From positions 1 through 31,404 of the IMG/VR virus record IMGVR_UViG_3300030329_000327: DNA of 31,404 nt. One strand, 5' to 3'. The stretch is from a virus. The notes under the pieces are model-generated. The model had not been told where the DNA came from. It made no database searches and saw nothing but the letters and a program-made list of their open reading frames with translations. A program made the position numbers and the translations under genes. The number at the start of each line of letters is the position of its first letter. Position 1 is the first letter of the stretch. Of the stretch, positions 1-8,586 are shown in pieces.

Positions 1-37
1 CAATATTTAAATTACCGTTGTATGTTTGTTTGCTCAT
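1..37 (-). CDS. Start of a small hypothetical protein, cut by the window edge
   Basis: An ATG at 37-35 opens a frame of twelve codons (MSKQTYNGNLNI) plus one base before the window ends. It begins five bases after the stop of the large tail gene, and a weak purine stretch (TTAGG) precedes it. If the sequence is circular, the leftover G joins the GC at 31404-31403 to make a glycine codon. The frame then continues without a stop to 31124, giving a 105-residue protein. The product is not recognised. It is polar and rich in Lys, Asn and Tyr, has no predicted membrane segment, and lies between two tail-type genes, so a small tail or virion role is plausible. Confidence 0.6.
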   Translation of the reverse strand, partial: MSKQTYNGNLNI

Positions 38-42
38 AATTA

Positions 43-3000
43 TTAACCTAAAATTAAATTTACCAACGCAACAACTGTTATTACATTTACAATAGGATCG
101 TTTCTCAAACTTCCATCTGGGTTATATTTTGTCATTCTCTCAATAAAACCATCATCACTAAATTGTGTAGGTGCTATTATATAATTAACTGTTTTCACTA
201 TATCGTTAACGTTTATAATACCATCTCTGGTTGCATCAAAATACGGTATTTGTATGCCACTATCAACTGTAGCATTTGGGTTAAAATTCCAGTTAGGTAT
301 TTGTGTAATACCATCATTAAAAAAATTATTAGTATTAAATTCTTCTCTGTTTCCACGCACAACATATTCTACATCTGGAATATCAAACCCATGATCACCA
401 TCAGTTCCTAAATAATGTAATTGGTATGCTTTAATGCTAATACCATCAGCAGCAACGTTAGTTTCCATAATTACCCACAACGGATAAATTGGCTGCTCAT
501 TTAAAAAATCTACTTTACTGTAATCTATGTTAAATATTTTTTCACCATTTATTAACGGTATATGAATTTTATCGCCAACTTCTAAATTGATATAACTTAA
601 AGGTAATTTTAAATTAACAATATTATGCTGATTGCAATTATTCATCACTGTATACTTTGCAAAATTTTCAACTGTTTGTTTATCTGTATGATATTTTAAT
701 TCTATATCTCGGTGACCATCTATTTCATTAATATTATAATTTGTGTAACCTGATACAGACCATTCAGGAAAGATTTGATTAACAGATTCTTCTAATACAT
801 TGTTATACTTTTCAATACCGTAATCATATCTGTAAAACATTTTAACTGATGTAATTAGATCTTCACGTTTTGTTTGTTCAAATTTATAACTTAATATATC
901 ATCTATGTTAATAATTTTGTCAATATCATTATAACTGTATGATTCTTTAATATTTAATAAACTAAACTTTCCATCTGATGTAAATTTTGGATATGATTTT
1001 GATTCTTTTAAAATATCTTCAATTAATTTTTTACCTTCTGTTTTTTTATTTACAGAGAAACCCATGTTCCAGTTTGTATGTATTTGTCTTGATTCTTCTA
1101 TTGAATTAATATCAAACTGATTGTAATCTGGTGTAATAATATCTTCACCAGCGACTTCACTGTCAACCAATTTACCAAATTCCATCTCATTTGTTATTAT
1201 ATTCATTACAATATCTGACGGTTTTCTAATTACACCGTCAGTTAATGTTTGTGGTGGTTCTTCTTCACCTTGACTTAATGCACCTGCAAAATTTAAAATC
1301 TCATTTTCTAAATCACCAATAAATATACCTACGTTTTGTAAATATGATATGTTGTGAATTTGAGGAACTGTTTGAGCAAAAGAATTAAAATCACTTTCTG
1401 ACCAACTATTCCACCCAAACGTCGGTGTTATTACATCAAAAATAGTTTTATTTATTGAGTAAATTAAACTATCATAATAAACGTAAAAATTTTCTATCCA
1501 ATCGTCAAAATCATTGTTAGGTAAATCGTTCCAATTATTACCAGTCATATAATTGTTAAAAAGATTGTTTACTGTATATTGCTCAGGACCATTTTCTGTA
1601 AGCCATGATATAATTAGGTCGTTATTTTCTAAGTATTCACTATCTCTTTGATATAAATATTCTAAAATCTTAGCAAACAAACACTTCATAAAATTTTCAT
1701 TAAAATAAAATTCTTGATATAAGAATTTTAAACTATTTGTAATTTCACCTTCATCCCAAGTAATCCCAGATCCAGTCAGAATAAACAATGCCTCTACTTC
1801 TAAATCTAAATTATCAAGTAAAACAAATGGTGAACACATAACTTTCCATATATAATCAGACCATAATGTTAACAATTTAGTCATCGCTGAATCATCGTAA
1901 GAATTTAAAGGAGCGTAAAAATTTAAAACTTGTATTAAAAATTCTTCAAAAGTTATCTGCTCTATATCTTCGTTGTTTAATATAATATCTTCATACATTG
2001 GATAGTATTCATCATTTAGCCAATTATTAGGGTTTGAAAAAATGTTAGTAAAAGTGTCTTGACAGTATGTTTTTTGGTACAATTCCATACCACCGTAGGA
2101 ACTATACATAACTTGACCCCAACCGTTTGCTTGATTTTGTTTTGTTGCACACGCAGAAAACAACGTCCACATTGCGTTTAACATATCTTCTTCACTTGGC
2201 AACTGTCCATCTGGTCCTGATATTATTTCGTTTAAACTTAAGTTAATTAATTCTTCCTGTTCTTCTGGAACTGTGTATTGTTCAGTAAAAAAATTATTTT
2301 TTCTACCGACAATAGAAGCGTAAATTTCTTCGTTTTGTAAATCTTCAACTAAAACAGAATGTAAAAAACCGATATTGTTCATCTCTAACCCTTGTTGATA
2401 ATTATGGTATAAAGACCAGTGTGGTGGAAAGTAATCAAACACAACAATATTGTCATGTGCATCTGCTTCATTTGAAGTCTGTCTATCGACTGCACCTTGA
2501 TCACCGTAGTATGTGCCATTAATTTTAATAATATCGTTATTATAATTTATACCGTTTGATGATCCAGCGTTTGAACCCCAGTAGTTTGACGACCCTGCTT
2601 CTGCCTCAGTTCTATTTAAAGCGATAGGAGCCTCTCTGTAAGTATTAGGTTGTGGAAGTTGACTTAAGTTTTGCGAGGCAACGCTGCCATCATCTAAATT
2701 TAAATCTTCTGCGATACTAATTTGTTCATCTGTATAAAACAGAATACGTGCTAACTGTCCCTGATATCTGTTCCTCTGTGTTACGTTAATTCCAGTACCT
2801 AATAAAGAAAGATCTGGAATTATTTTATCACGCCACATATCAATATTAACAGGTGCAACAAAAAAACCAGTTTGAGTTATTGCAGGTTCAGTTATTAGTG
2901 TAAGGTTTGGCGTAGTTCCGTCTTCTGATTGATATAATTTCCAGTCGCACATTAAAAAAGTATTACCTGACCAAGTTTCGTTTAATTCTAAATTTAATAA

Positions 3001-4212
3001 CTTATCGCTTACACCTTCTGTTAGTTTTAATAAAATCCACCGACCTTTACCCATTGATCCAGAACTGTTGTTAAAATATTTTAGACCTGTATTAAAATTA
3101 CTCTCATAATTATTACTAATAACATTATCTTCTGCTCTGTGCCAATTTTTAGGAAAGCCACCGTTATTATTAACTGTTTCTGAGTTTAAAAATTCGTCAT
3201 CTGTGACTGTTCCTATGTCTGCACCTGCTATATCGAAAACTGTGCCATCTGCTGCTTCTACACTTTGAACCATTCTCTGAAAAAAACCTTTTTGTGACCA
3301 AAGTTTAAAAATTTGATTCGCATCTACAGAATGTAAGTCAGGTATTAAATAATCAGTTGAATAAAAGTTGTTAGAATAGAGTTCAATTTTAGAATTTTTT
3401 TGACCTTGCTGGTAAACTGTAAAATCATCATGATCTAAAATAATATAATCTTCATCTCTTTTAACATAAAGACAATACGGTTTATCTGTCGGTGTTTTTT
3501 CGTGAAGTTTTGGAATTTTAGCAGTTTTGTAGTGACTTGAAGTTGGGTGGAAGTCAAGGTTTAATTCCATTATTCTGTCAGATGTAGTTTCTAAAGCAGG
3601 TAAAACGAACGCTTTATCAACTTTACCAAATGTCATCGGAACAGTTAGATCACTATCTCTGTAATTAGATAAAAGCCTTTCTCTAATATTAATATCTAAT
3701 TTATCAACTGACAAATAAGGTACTGTTTTATTTGCAATTTTAATCTGCGTTTTATCTTCTGCTGTAATTTCAATAGTTTTATCATTGTGTTTAATTCTAC
3801 TAATTTCACCTCTGTAAATTAAAGCACAATCGTAATCGCTTCCTTCTTCTTCAATATTAATAACATTAGTAGTTGGCGATTTGTAAAATAAATATAAATT
3901 TTTACTTATTAAATTACTTTCTAATTTGTTAGTTAATCTATTATTTAAATCATAATAGTTATACAAAACGCAACGAAGTCTGTTTATTTTTAATTTCTTA
4001 CTATCGTAATCGTTAGATATTTTAACGTTTGATACTTTGCTTATAGAATTAACAAAACTGATTAAATTTCCACTATTATCAAGCACTTCTTCTTGATCCT
4101 GAGAAAATGCACTTAAAATATTATTTTGATTATCAGTTATAACTATTAGAGGTTTTAATGATTGTGAAGTTCCTACTAAATCATTTAAAAAATATTTAGA
4201 GTAATTTCTCAT
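43..4212 (-). CDS. Large tail hub / tail-tip protein with dockerin-like C-terminus
   Basis: This 1389-residue protein is encoded directly after the tape measure. The two genes share one base (TAATG), the usual place for the tail-tip or baseplate hub of a long-tailed phage. The first 200 residues look like a compact beta-rich adaptor containing YRGEISRI and VPMTFGKVDK. A later part (about residues 1070-1260) contains INIDDILSYKFEQTKRED and LPLSYINLEVGDKIHIP, a style seen in tail hub proteins. The middle is acidic, Asn-rich and low in recognisable motifs. The last 67 residues hold a dockerin-like calcium-loop repeat (DATRDGIINVNDIVKTVN, near 1326) and a second, degenerate copy ending VNVITVVALVNLIL. 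Role as hub or host-recognition protein is inferred from position and style. Confidence 0.7.
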   Translation of the reverse strand: MRNYSKYFLNDLVGTSQSLKPLIVITDNQNNILSAFSQDQEEVLDNSGNLISFVNSISKVSNVKISNDYDSKKLKINRLRCVLYNYYDLNNRLTNKLESNLISKNLYLFYKSPTTNVINIEEEGSDYDCALIYRGEISRIKHNDKTIEITAEDKTQIKIANKTVPYLSVDKLDINIRERLLSNYRDSDLTVPMTFGKVDKAFVLPALETTSDRIMELNLDFHPTSSHYKTAKIPKLHEKTPTDKPYCLYVKRDEDYIILDHDDFTVYQQGQKNSKIELYSNNFYSTDYLIPDLHSVDANQIFKLWSQKGFFQRMVQSVEAADGTVFDIAGADIGTVTDDEFLNSETVNNNGGFPKNWHRAEDNVISNNYESNFNTGLKYFNNSSGSMGKGRWILLKLTEGVSDKLLNLELNETWSGNTFLMCDWKLYQSEDGTTPNLTLITEPAITQTGFFVAPVNIDMWRDKIIPDLSLLGTGINVTQRNRYQGQLARILFYTDEQISIAEDLNLDDGSVASQNLSQLPQPNTYREAPIALNRTEAEAGSSNYWGSNAGSSNGINYNNDIIKINGTYYGDQGAVDRQTSNEADAHDNIVVFDYFPPHWSLYHNYQQGLEMNNIGFLHSVLVEDLQNEEIYASIVGRKNNFFTEQYTVPEEQEELINLSLNEIISGPDGQLPSEEDMLNAMWTLFSACATKQNQANGWGQVMYSSYGGMELYQKTYCQDTFTNIFSNPNNWLNDEYYPMYEDIILNNEDIEQITFEEFLIQVLNFYAPLNSYDDSAMTKLLTLWSDYIWKVMCSPFVLLDNLDLEVEALFILTGSGITWDEGEITNSLKFLYQEFYFNENFMKCLFAKILEYLYQRDSEYLENNDLIISWLTENGPEQYTVNNLFNNYMTGNNWNDLPNNDFDDWIENFYVYYDSLIYSINKTIFDVITPTFGWNSWSESDFNSFAQTVPQIHNISYLQNVGIFIGDLENEILNFAGALSQGEEEPPQTLTDGVIRKPSDIVMNIITNEMEFGKLVDSEVAGEDIITPDYNQFDINSIEESRQIHTNWNMGFSVNKKTEGKKLIEDILKESKSYPKFTSDGKFSLLNIKESYSYNDIDKIINIDDILSYKFEQTKREDLITSVKMFYRYDYGIEKYNNVLEESVNQIFPEWSVSGYTNYNINEIDGHRDIELKYHTDKQTVENFAKYTVMNNCNQHNIVNLKLPLSYINLEVGDKIHIPLINGEKIFNIDYSKVDFLNEQPIYPLWVIMETNVAADGISIKAYQLHYLGTDGDHGFDIPDVEYVVRGNREEFNTNNFFNDGITQIPNWNFNPNATVDSGIQIPYFDATRDGIINVNDIVKTVNYIIAPTQFSDDGFIERMTKYNPDGSLRNDPIVNVITVVALVNLILG

Positions 4213-6224
4213 TAAAGTCCCATATTCTCACCAAGTCTTAAACCTTCTCTTATTTGAGGTATAACCTGATCTTCGATAAATGATTCATGTAAAACGTTTC
4301 CACTTATATTTAAAACAATCCCTTGATCTCCTTGTGGACCTTCTATGTTAGGGTCAACCAATGGCGTAACTTGAACACGCTCAGGTCCTGAACCTTCACC
4401 AACCATCATCATCTCTGGTCCTGATGTAATAAAGTCTGCACCGTATTGTGCTTGTCTAATACTATCAACTCTCGCCATACCTGCTCCGACTGCTGCTGCT
4501 GCTGCTGCTGCACCTAAAATATTACCAAAAGGTGCTGGAAACGCTTGTGAGAATTTTTTAAACTGTTCTTGTGCTGATTCATAAGTTGAAGCAATAGTTG
4601 TTGCAATCGCTGCTGCTTTGTATATTTTTTTATACTTTGCATTTGCGTCAGCCATAACTTTTAAATCTGCAACCATCTGATTGGCACCATCCATACCTGC
4701 TTTTTTCTGCTCATCAGTCATTTTAACAACAGCCTCACCTGAATCTTTAGATGAATTTTTAGCACCGTCAAATCTTTTTTTAGTGCTTTTTTCTACATTC
4801 TCATTAACTTCAATAATTTGATCACCAGCCTCTGACCAAATATCAACAAGTGCATCGCTGAACTGTTGAAACGTATCCATGTCGTCCTCGTCATCTGTTC
4901 CCATGAACATACTGGATAGCATATCCATTATCTCGCTACTGTCTTGCATATCTACAATCGCTTGTCTTGCGTTTGCTTGATCTTCTACAAGTTTGTCCAT
5001 TGCTTCTTTATTTTTATTAGTAAGTTTTTCTGTATCAATAAAATCTAACTCTATTGTTTCAAAATTAGTTCCTAGTGCTGCGTTTGATGCTTCTATAACT
5101 TCGTTAACAACAGCCAAAATTCCCTTACCTATTCCGATGTAATAATTTTGCACAAACACACCCATTCTCTCAAATATCTGTCTGGTTTTTAACACAAAAA
5201 TATCCCACATAGATCCTAAATCAAAAATTAAAAGTTCTAAAGCATTACCAACAGGTGTCCACAAATCTGCTGCGACAAATATTATAGCGTCAATTATTTT
5301 TTTAAGTCCTTCAAATAAAAAGTTAATTGTTTTAGGAATTACGTTACCCATAGCGTCAGGTATGATATCCATCGCTAATCTAACAGTTTCACCAAACGCT
5401 TCCCATATAGCAGAAAAATTACTACCTAGATTAGCCATTGTAGCGTTCCAGTTTATATTCTGAGAGAAGTCTATTGTATCAGTTATACCATCTGCTAAAC
5501 CTTGAAAACCGTCCAACGCTTTACTAATAAAACCCTCTGATGCTGCACCTATTTTAGTCCCCATGTCCTCAAATGTTGCACCAAGCCTTGACATTTTATC
5601 AGCAGTAGTGAGTTGTTCTTCACCTAAGTCGTCAACCATCTTACCAGCGACTGCCAATACTTCGTTATTAAAAGCAATTTTACGTTCTTGATCTGACAGT
5701 TGGTCTTTTGACTTACCGATGCTTTTAGCATACTTCTCGTAAGCATCTTCAGTGTTTACCATAATTCCAAGATTATCTAACATCAGTTTAGATTGTCGTC
5801 CCATACCAGTAGTTAAACTTTCCAGAGCAGATGTAGTGTCAACACCTATTGCTTGACCTAATCTTTGTGCAGTATCAAATAATTTCGCCATCTCGTCATC
5901 TGATTTCACCACACCGAGCATCATTGCATTGTTTGCTTGTGTCATTAAATCAAGTTTCGATACAGTTCCGTCAGTTGCTTGTTGTAATTTTTTAAATGAA
6001 TTTTCTGTAAAGCCTATTTTGGAACCCATCGCATCAAACGCTCGTTCAACACCTTGTAATTTAGCACTGTCTTTTACTATTCTATTCATTCCAGTTACTA
6101 AACCTTTAGCAGCAAAAAACGCTGCACCCATTTTTAAAGCAGTTGTGCCTATACCTTTTAACGCTTTCTGTGCTTTACCTGCACCTTTGACGCTGACTTG
6201 TATTATTTCTTTATTTACTGCCAT
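4212..6224 (-). CDS. Tail tape measure protein
   Basis: This 670-residue protein follows the frameshifted tail chaperone pair and precedes the tail hub gene, the standard place for a tape measure. It sets tail length and is threaded through the tail tube. The first 200 residues match the conserved front of tape-measure proteins: a basic N-terminus, a hydrophobic stretch (LKMGAAFFAAKGLVTGM), then helices with LGQAIGVDTTSALESLTTGM. Hydrophobic segments in the middle (about 280-370) are typical. Near the end there is an alanine run coded by a GCA triplet repeat at 4490-4510, followed by a Gly/Pro-rich tail. At 670 residues it would predict a tail on the order of 100 nm, using the usual relation of about 1.5 angstroms per residue. 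Confidence 0.88.
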   Translation of the reverse strand: MAVNKEIIQVSVKGAGKAQKALKGIGTTALKMGAAFFAAKGLVTGMNRIVKDSAKLQGVERAFDAMGSKIGFTENSFKKLQQATDGTVSKLDLMTQANNAMMLGVVKSDDEMAKLFDTAQRLGQAIGVDTTSALESLTTGMGRQSKLMLDNLGIMVNTEDAYEKYAKSIGKSKDQLSDQERKIAFNNEVLAVAGKMVDDLGEEQLTTADKMSRLGATFEDMGTKIGAASEGFISKALDGFQGLADGITDTIDFSQNINWNATMANLGSNFSAIWEAFGETVRLAMDIIPDAMGNVIPKTINFLFEGLKKIIDAIIFVAADLWTPVGNALELLIFDLGSMWDIFVLKTRQIFERMGVFVQNYYIGIGKGILAVVNEVIEASNAALGTNFETIELDFIDTEKLTNKNKEAMDKLVEDQANARQAIVDMQDSSEIMDMLSSMFMGTDDEDDMDTFQQFSDALVDIWSEAGDQIIEVNENVEKSTKKRFDGAKNSSKDSGEAVVKMTDEQKKAGMDGANQMVADLKVMADANAKYKKIYKAAAIATTIASTYESAQEQFKKFSQAFPAPFGNILGAAAAAAAVGAGMARVDSIRQAQYGADFITSGPEMMMVGEGSGPERVQVTPLVDPNIEGPQGDQGIVLNISGNVLHESFIEDQVIPQIREGLRLGENMGL

Positions 6225-6911
6225 TTTTATCCTCGATTAAATTTTGTTTGTTGTTGTTATATTCTTTTTCTATAACCATAAAATCCTCAAATATTTTTGC
6301 AGGGGTTTCATCTAAAGAAGGGTAAGGAGGACAATTAAATGTTTTGCAGTAGTTGTATTTTTTAATAGTCATTTGTGCCTCTTTATTTAAAAGTTCAGAA
6401 GTATTGCAGAAGAAAAAATGTTCTGAATATAATATCTCTGCAACTTTATCTTCTTGAACTTTAGAAGTATTGTCGTAACATTTTATTAATTCCAGATATA
6501 CGTCATTAATACTTCTAAAATTTACATAACTTCTGGTAGTTGGTGATAATGCTCTGTAGGGGTAAACAAAGCCATTATCACCGTTATTTTTTATACCTTT
6601 AATTGAAACCCAGATATTTATTAAAAATATTACGTTTTCAATTTTTTTTTATTTGCGTTTTCTATTATGACAGAACTCATTTGTACTAATTCTTCCAGTG
6701 AATAAGAATTTAATTCTTCATCAGAATAATTTGTACAGTCTTGAATTATAGAGAGCCAAAAAGAAAAACTTTTTTTAATTTCTGGATCCATAACTTTGTC
6801 ATTAAGTTCTGCTCGTTCTTGAAGATTAAGTTCTAAAACTTCAATCTCAAACGCTTTAAAACTATGTCCTTGATTTTTATCAGGACATACTTTTAACTTT
6901 ACTTTCTTCAT
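6211..6911 (-). CDS. Tail assembly chaperone, long form made by -1 frameshift (GT-like)
   Basis: The stretch 6225-6629 has no ATG-started ORF, but a long frame overlaps the end of the 93-residue chaperone in the -1 register. A slip at the nine adenines at 6650-6642 (minus-strand AAT AAA AAA AAA TTG) continues IENVIF for 143 codons to a TAA at 6213-6211, just inside the tape measure gene. The fusion would be about 233 residues: 90 shared plus 143 new. The added part contains YRALSPTTRSYVNF and, near its end, PPYPSLDETPAKIFEDF, and ends in a charged Asn/Lys-rich tail. This matches the lambda G/GT arrangement, where the minor long form binds the tape measure and recruits tail-tube subunits. The frame was read codon by codon. 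Slippage itself is inferred. Confidence 0.8.
6630..6911 (-). CDS. Tail assembly chaperone, short form (G-like)
   Basis: This 93-residue protein is encoded between the tail tube gene and the tape measure, where lambda-like phages keep their tail assembly chaperone. A strong ribosome-binding site (GGAAGGGAGAAGT) precedes its ATG. It is a small acidic helical protein: an N-terminal beta-like piece (KKVKLKVCPDKNQGHSF), then helices around QERAELNDKVMDPEIKKSF and SLEELVQMSSVIIENAN. It ends LKT four codons after the A-run where the long form shifts frame. In lambda the short form is made in large excess over the long form. The assignment rests on position, size and the -1 reading frame that follows it. 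Confidence 0.75.
   Translation of the reverse strand: MKKVKLKVCPDKNQGHSFKAFEIEVLELNLQERAELNDKVMDPEIKKSFSFWLSIIQDCTNYSDEELNSYSLEELVQMSSVIIENANKKKLKT
6642..6650 (-). promoter_or_regulatory. Slippery A9 tract for -1 frameshift
   Basis: Nine consecutive adenines on the minus strand span codons AAA AAA AAA followed by TTG. They contain a perfect A AAA AAA slippery heptamer. The zero frame stops four codons later, and the -1 frame stays open for 143 codons. RNA polymerase slippage on the same run is an alternative mechanism. I did not identify a convincing stimulatory hairpin just downstream. Confidence 0.75.
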
Positions 6912-6945
6912 ACTTCTCCCTTCCAGTCGCCAAACTGATTATTTA

Positions 6946-7938
6946 TTAATCTGCTACTGTATTAATAAGAATTACGTTACTAGATGTTGATGCTGAATTA
7001 TAAGTGAATCTCAACGGTATCGTTTGCTTCCAACCATCGTCATCCATACTTATACCTGCTTCATCAACAAATACTTTATCACCGTTTATTCTATATACTG
7101 TTGTATCAAGGTCTAAAACCATACCAGCCTCATTATCAATAGCATCATCAACTTCACCATCTCTTTTACAAGTTAAATTACCTGTTACTTCATAAGCACC
7201 AACACTGTAACCCATAGGTCTAAAATCATTATCAGGATCGTGTGCAATTCTATTTACTGGTCTTGCTATTGCAACATCAAAGCCATACAATAACAAATCT
7301 TCACCATCTAATGTTGTTGTTTGTAGATCGTGCATATTGAATACAGTTGTTTGTGATGTTAGTGTAGTTTCTGTACCACTTAATGATAATGCTGCTTCTG
7401 TTGGTTTGTAACCAGTAACAAATGTAGCAGTTCCCATTACAACCCCACCATTGCTTCCAATGTCACCAGTTAATGTTAAACCAGTGCATAAACACGAAGT
7501 AAAATACATATCAACAGCCTCGCCATCGTGTGCAGCGTTTTCAAATAATAAAGTTACTGGAACAGCATTTGACGCTCCATGCTTATACGAAGTTACAGCA
7601 GGTGCAGAGCCAACCAACGCATTTGCACCATCACCGTCACCATATAATGCCAAACAAATACGATTAATTGCTTGTGCTGTTGCATGGAATGTCATCGAAA
7701 CCTCCCACATAACATCGTGCTTTTGCCACTTAACCATATCATCTGACTGTGCCATTCCACCAACACCAACTCTTGATGGTGCTACGCTTAAAGTATGTTT
7801 CTTAATATCGCTAAACGAAAAGTCAGTGACAGGCATTGTTGTAAATGCTGTATCAGTAGGGGTCGTACCCATTGTTGCCTCTGTTATTATTTTAACAGCG
7901 ACGTTATTTTTTGATTGAAATGTTGCACTTTTAGCCAT
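6946..7938 (-). CDS. Major tail tube protein
   Basis: This 330-residue protein is encoded immediately upstream of the tail chaperone pair. It is rich in Thr, Ala, Gly and Asp, with alternating beta-like stretches and no membrane segment. The N-terminus (MAKSATFQSKNNVAVKIITE, then MGTTPTDTAFTTMPVTDFSF) is the style of tail-tube proteins of long-tailed phages. The C-terminus (WKQTIPLRFTYNSASTSSN) resembles a strand that packs between subunits. The start shares one base with the stop of the small gene before it (TAATG). The role as the stacked ring subunit of the tail comes from gene order, size and composition. Specific family membership was not proven from the sequence alone. Confidence 0.75.
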   Translation of the reverse strand: MAKSATFQSKNNVAVKIITEATMGTTPTDTAFTTMPVTDFSFSDIKKHTLSVAPSRVGVGGMAQSDDMVKWQKHDVMWEVSMTFHATAQAINRICLALYGDGDGANALVGSAPAVTSYKHGASNAVPVTLLFENAAHDGEAVDMYFTSCLCTGLTLTGDIGSNGGVVMGTATFVTGYKPTEAALSLSGTETTLTSQTTVFNMHDLQTTTLDGEDLLLYGFDVAIARPVNRIAHDPDNDFRPMGYSVGAYEVTGNLTCKRDGEVDDAIDNEAGMVLDLDTTVYRINGDKVFVDEAGISMDDDGWKQTIPLRFTYNSASTSSNVILINTVAD

Positions 7939-8123
7939 TACTTCTTACCTCCTTTGGTATTTTTTATTTCTATTAAATGATCTTTTAAACCTTCAGGAAT
8001 ATCGCCTTTTATTTCTATCTCTAAACCTTCCATTAATTTAATATGTTTAGACGCAGAACTTAAAGACAAATAATTCTCTGTATTGTCTAATTTTTTATAA
8101 CTTGCTTTTGCTTTAATTTTCAT
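7938..8123 (-). CDS. Small hypothetical protein of the tail region
   Basis: This 61-residue lysine-rich protein lies between the tail-terminator-like gene and the tail tube gene. It starts with KIKAKASYKKLD and continues with an amphipathic stretch (SSASKHIKLMEGLEIEIKGD) that could form a small beta domain. It ends in NTKGGKK. Its stop overlaps the tail tube start by one base (TAATG), and the purine-rich AAGAGGAT upstream of its own ATG is rather far away. The position suggests a tail accessory or assembly protein, but no family is recognised. Confidence 0.65.
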   Translation of the reverse strand: MKIKAKASYKKLDNTENYLSLSSASKHIKLMEGLEIEIKGDIPEGLKDHLIEIKNTKGGKK

Positions 8124-8142
8124 AGTTTAATTTATCCTCTTG

Positions 8143-8586
8143 TTATCCTAAATTGCTCAAATGTTCGCAGGACATAGTCCACCCTGCAATAAAGTAATCT
8201 TCATACTTCTCATCATCTTCATCTTCTACATTAAATTCTAAATCACCAACCATAATATTGTAAGCAACTGTTGAATCTGCTAACGATAAAGTTGGATTAT
8301 CGTGGATCAACGCCTCTAAAATACTAACTTGATTTAAAACATAATTCTGAAATTGTTGATTTTTTCTTTTAATAAAATAATACTTTAATTCCATGTTAAA
8401 AGTTCGATGTTCTGAAAACCTTGTAACATCACCTTGATCTGAGCCAGTAGGTATAATTCTTATAAATTGATTACCTTTTATTTCACTATCCCAATCGCTG
8501 TAAACAGGACACTTCATCTCTGCTCTAATTTTACTCATTAAAGCAGTTAAAACATTCTTCCATACATTTGTATAAGTTACTGACAT
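8143..8586 (-). CDS. Tail terminator / tail completion-like protein
   Basis: This 147-residue protein lies between the head-tail connector gene and the tail tube gene, where phages usually encode the tail terminator. The N-terminal half reads as helix then strand (VWKNVLTALMSKIRAEMKCPVY, then NQFIRIIPTGSDQ). A central beta stretch follows (FNMELKYYFIKRKN), then a helix (QNYVLNQVSILEALIHDNP), and the end is acidic (FNVEDEDDEKYEDYFIAGW). This alternation resembles the small tail-terminator fold. Its start overlaps the stop of the connector gene by one base. The assignment depends mainly on gene order and size. Confidence 0.55.
   Translation of the reverse strand: MSVTYTNVWKNVLTALMSKIRAEMKCPVYSDWDSEIKGNQFIRIIPTGSDQGDVTRFSEHRTFNMELKYYFIKRKNQQFQNYVLNQVSILEALIHDNPTLSLADSTVAYNIMVGDLEFNVEDEDDEKYEDYFIAGWTMSCEHLSNLG

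Noticed and set aside
4490-4510. Triplet repeat (GCT/GCA)n as a possible unstable repeat
   Set aside because: It simply codes an alanine run in the tape measure, common in helical low-complexity segments.
7451-7918. 155-residue open frame on the plus strand
   Set aside because: It lies wholly opposite the tail tube gene, has no ribosome-binding site and reads as Pro/Ser/Val-rich shadow. All neighbours run the other way.
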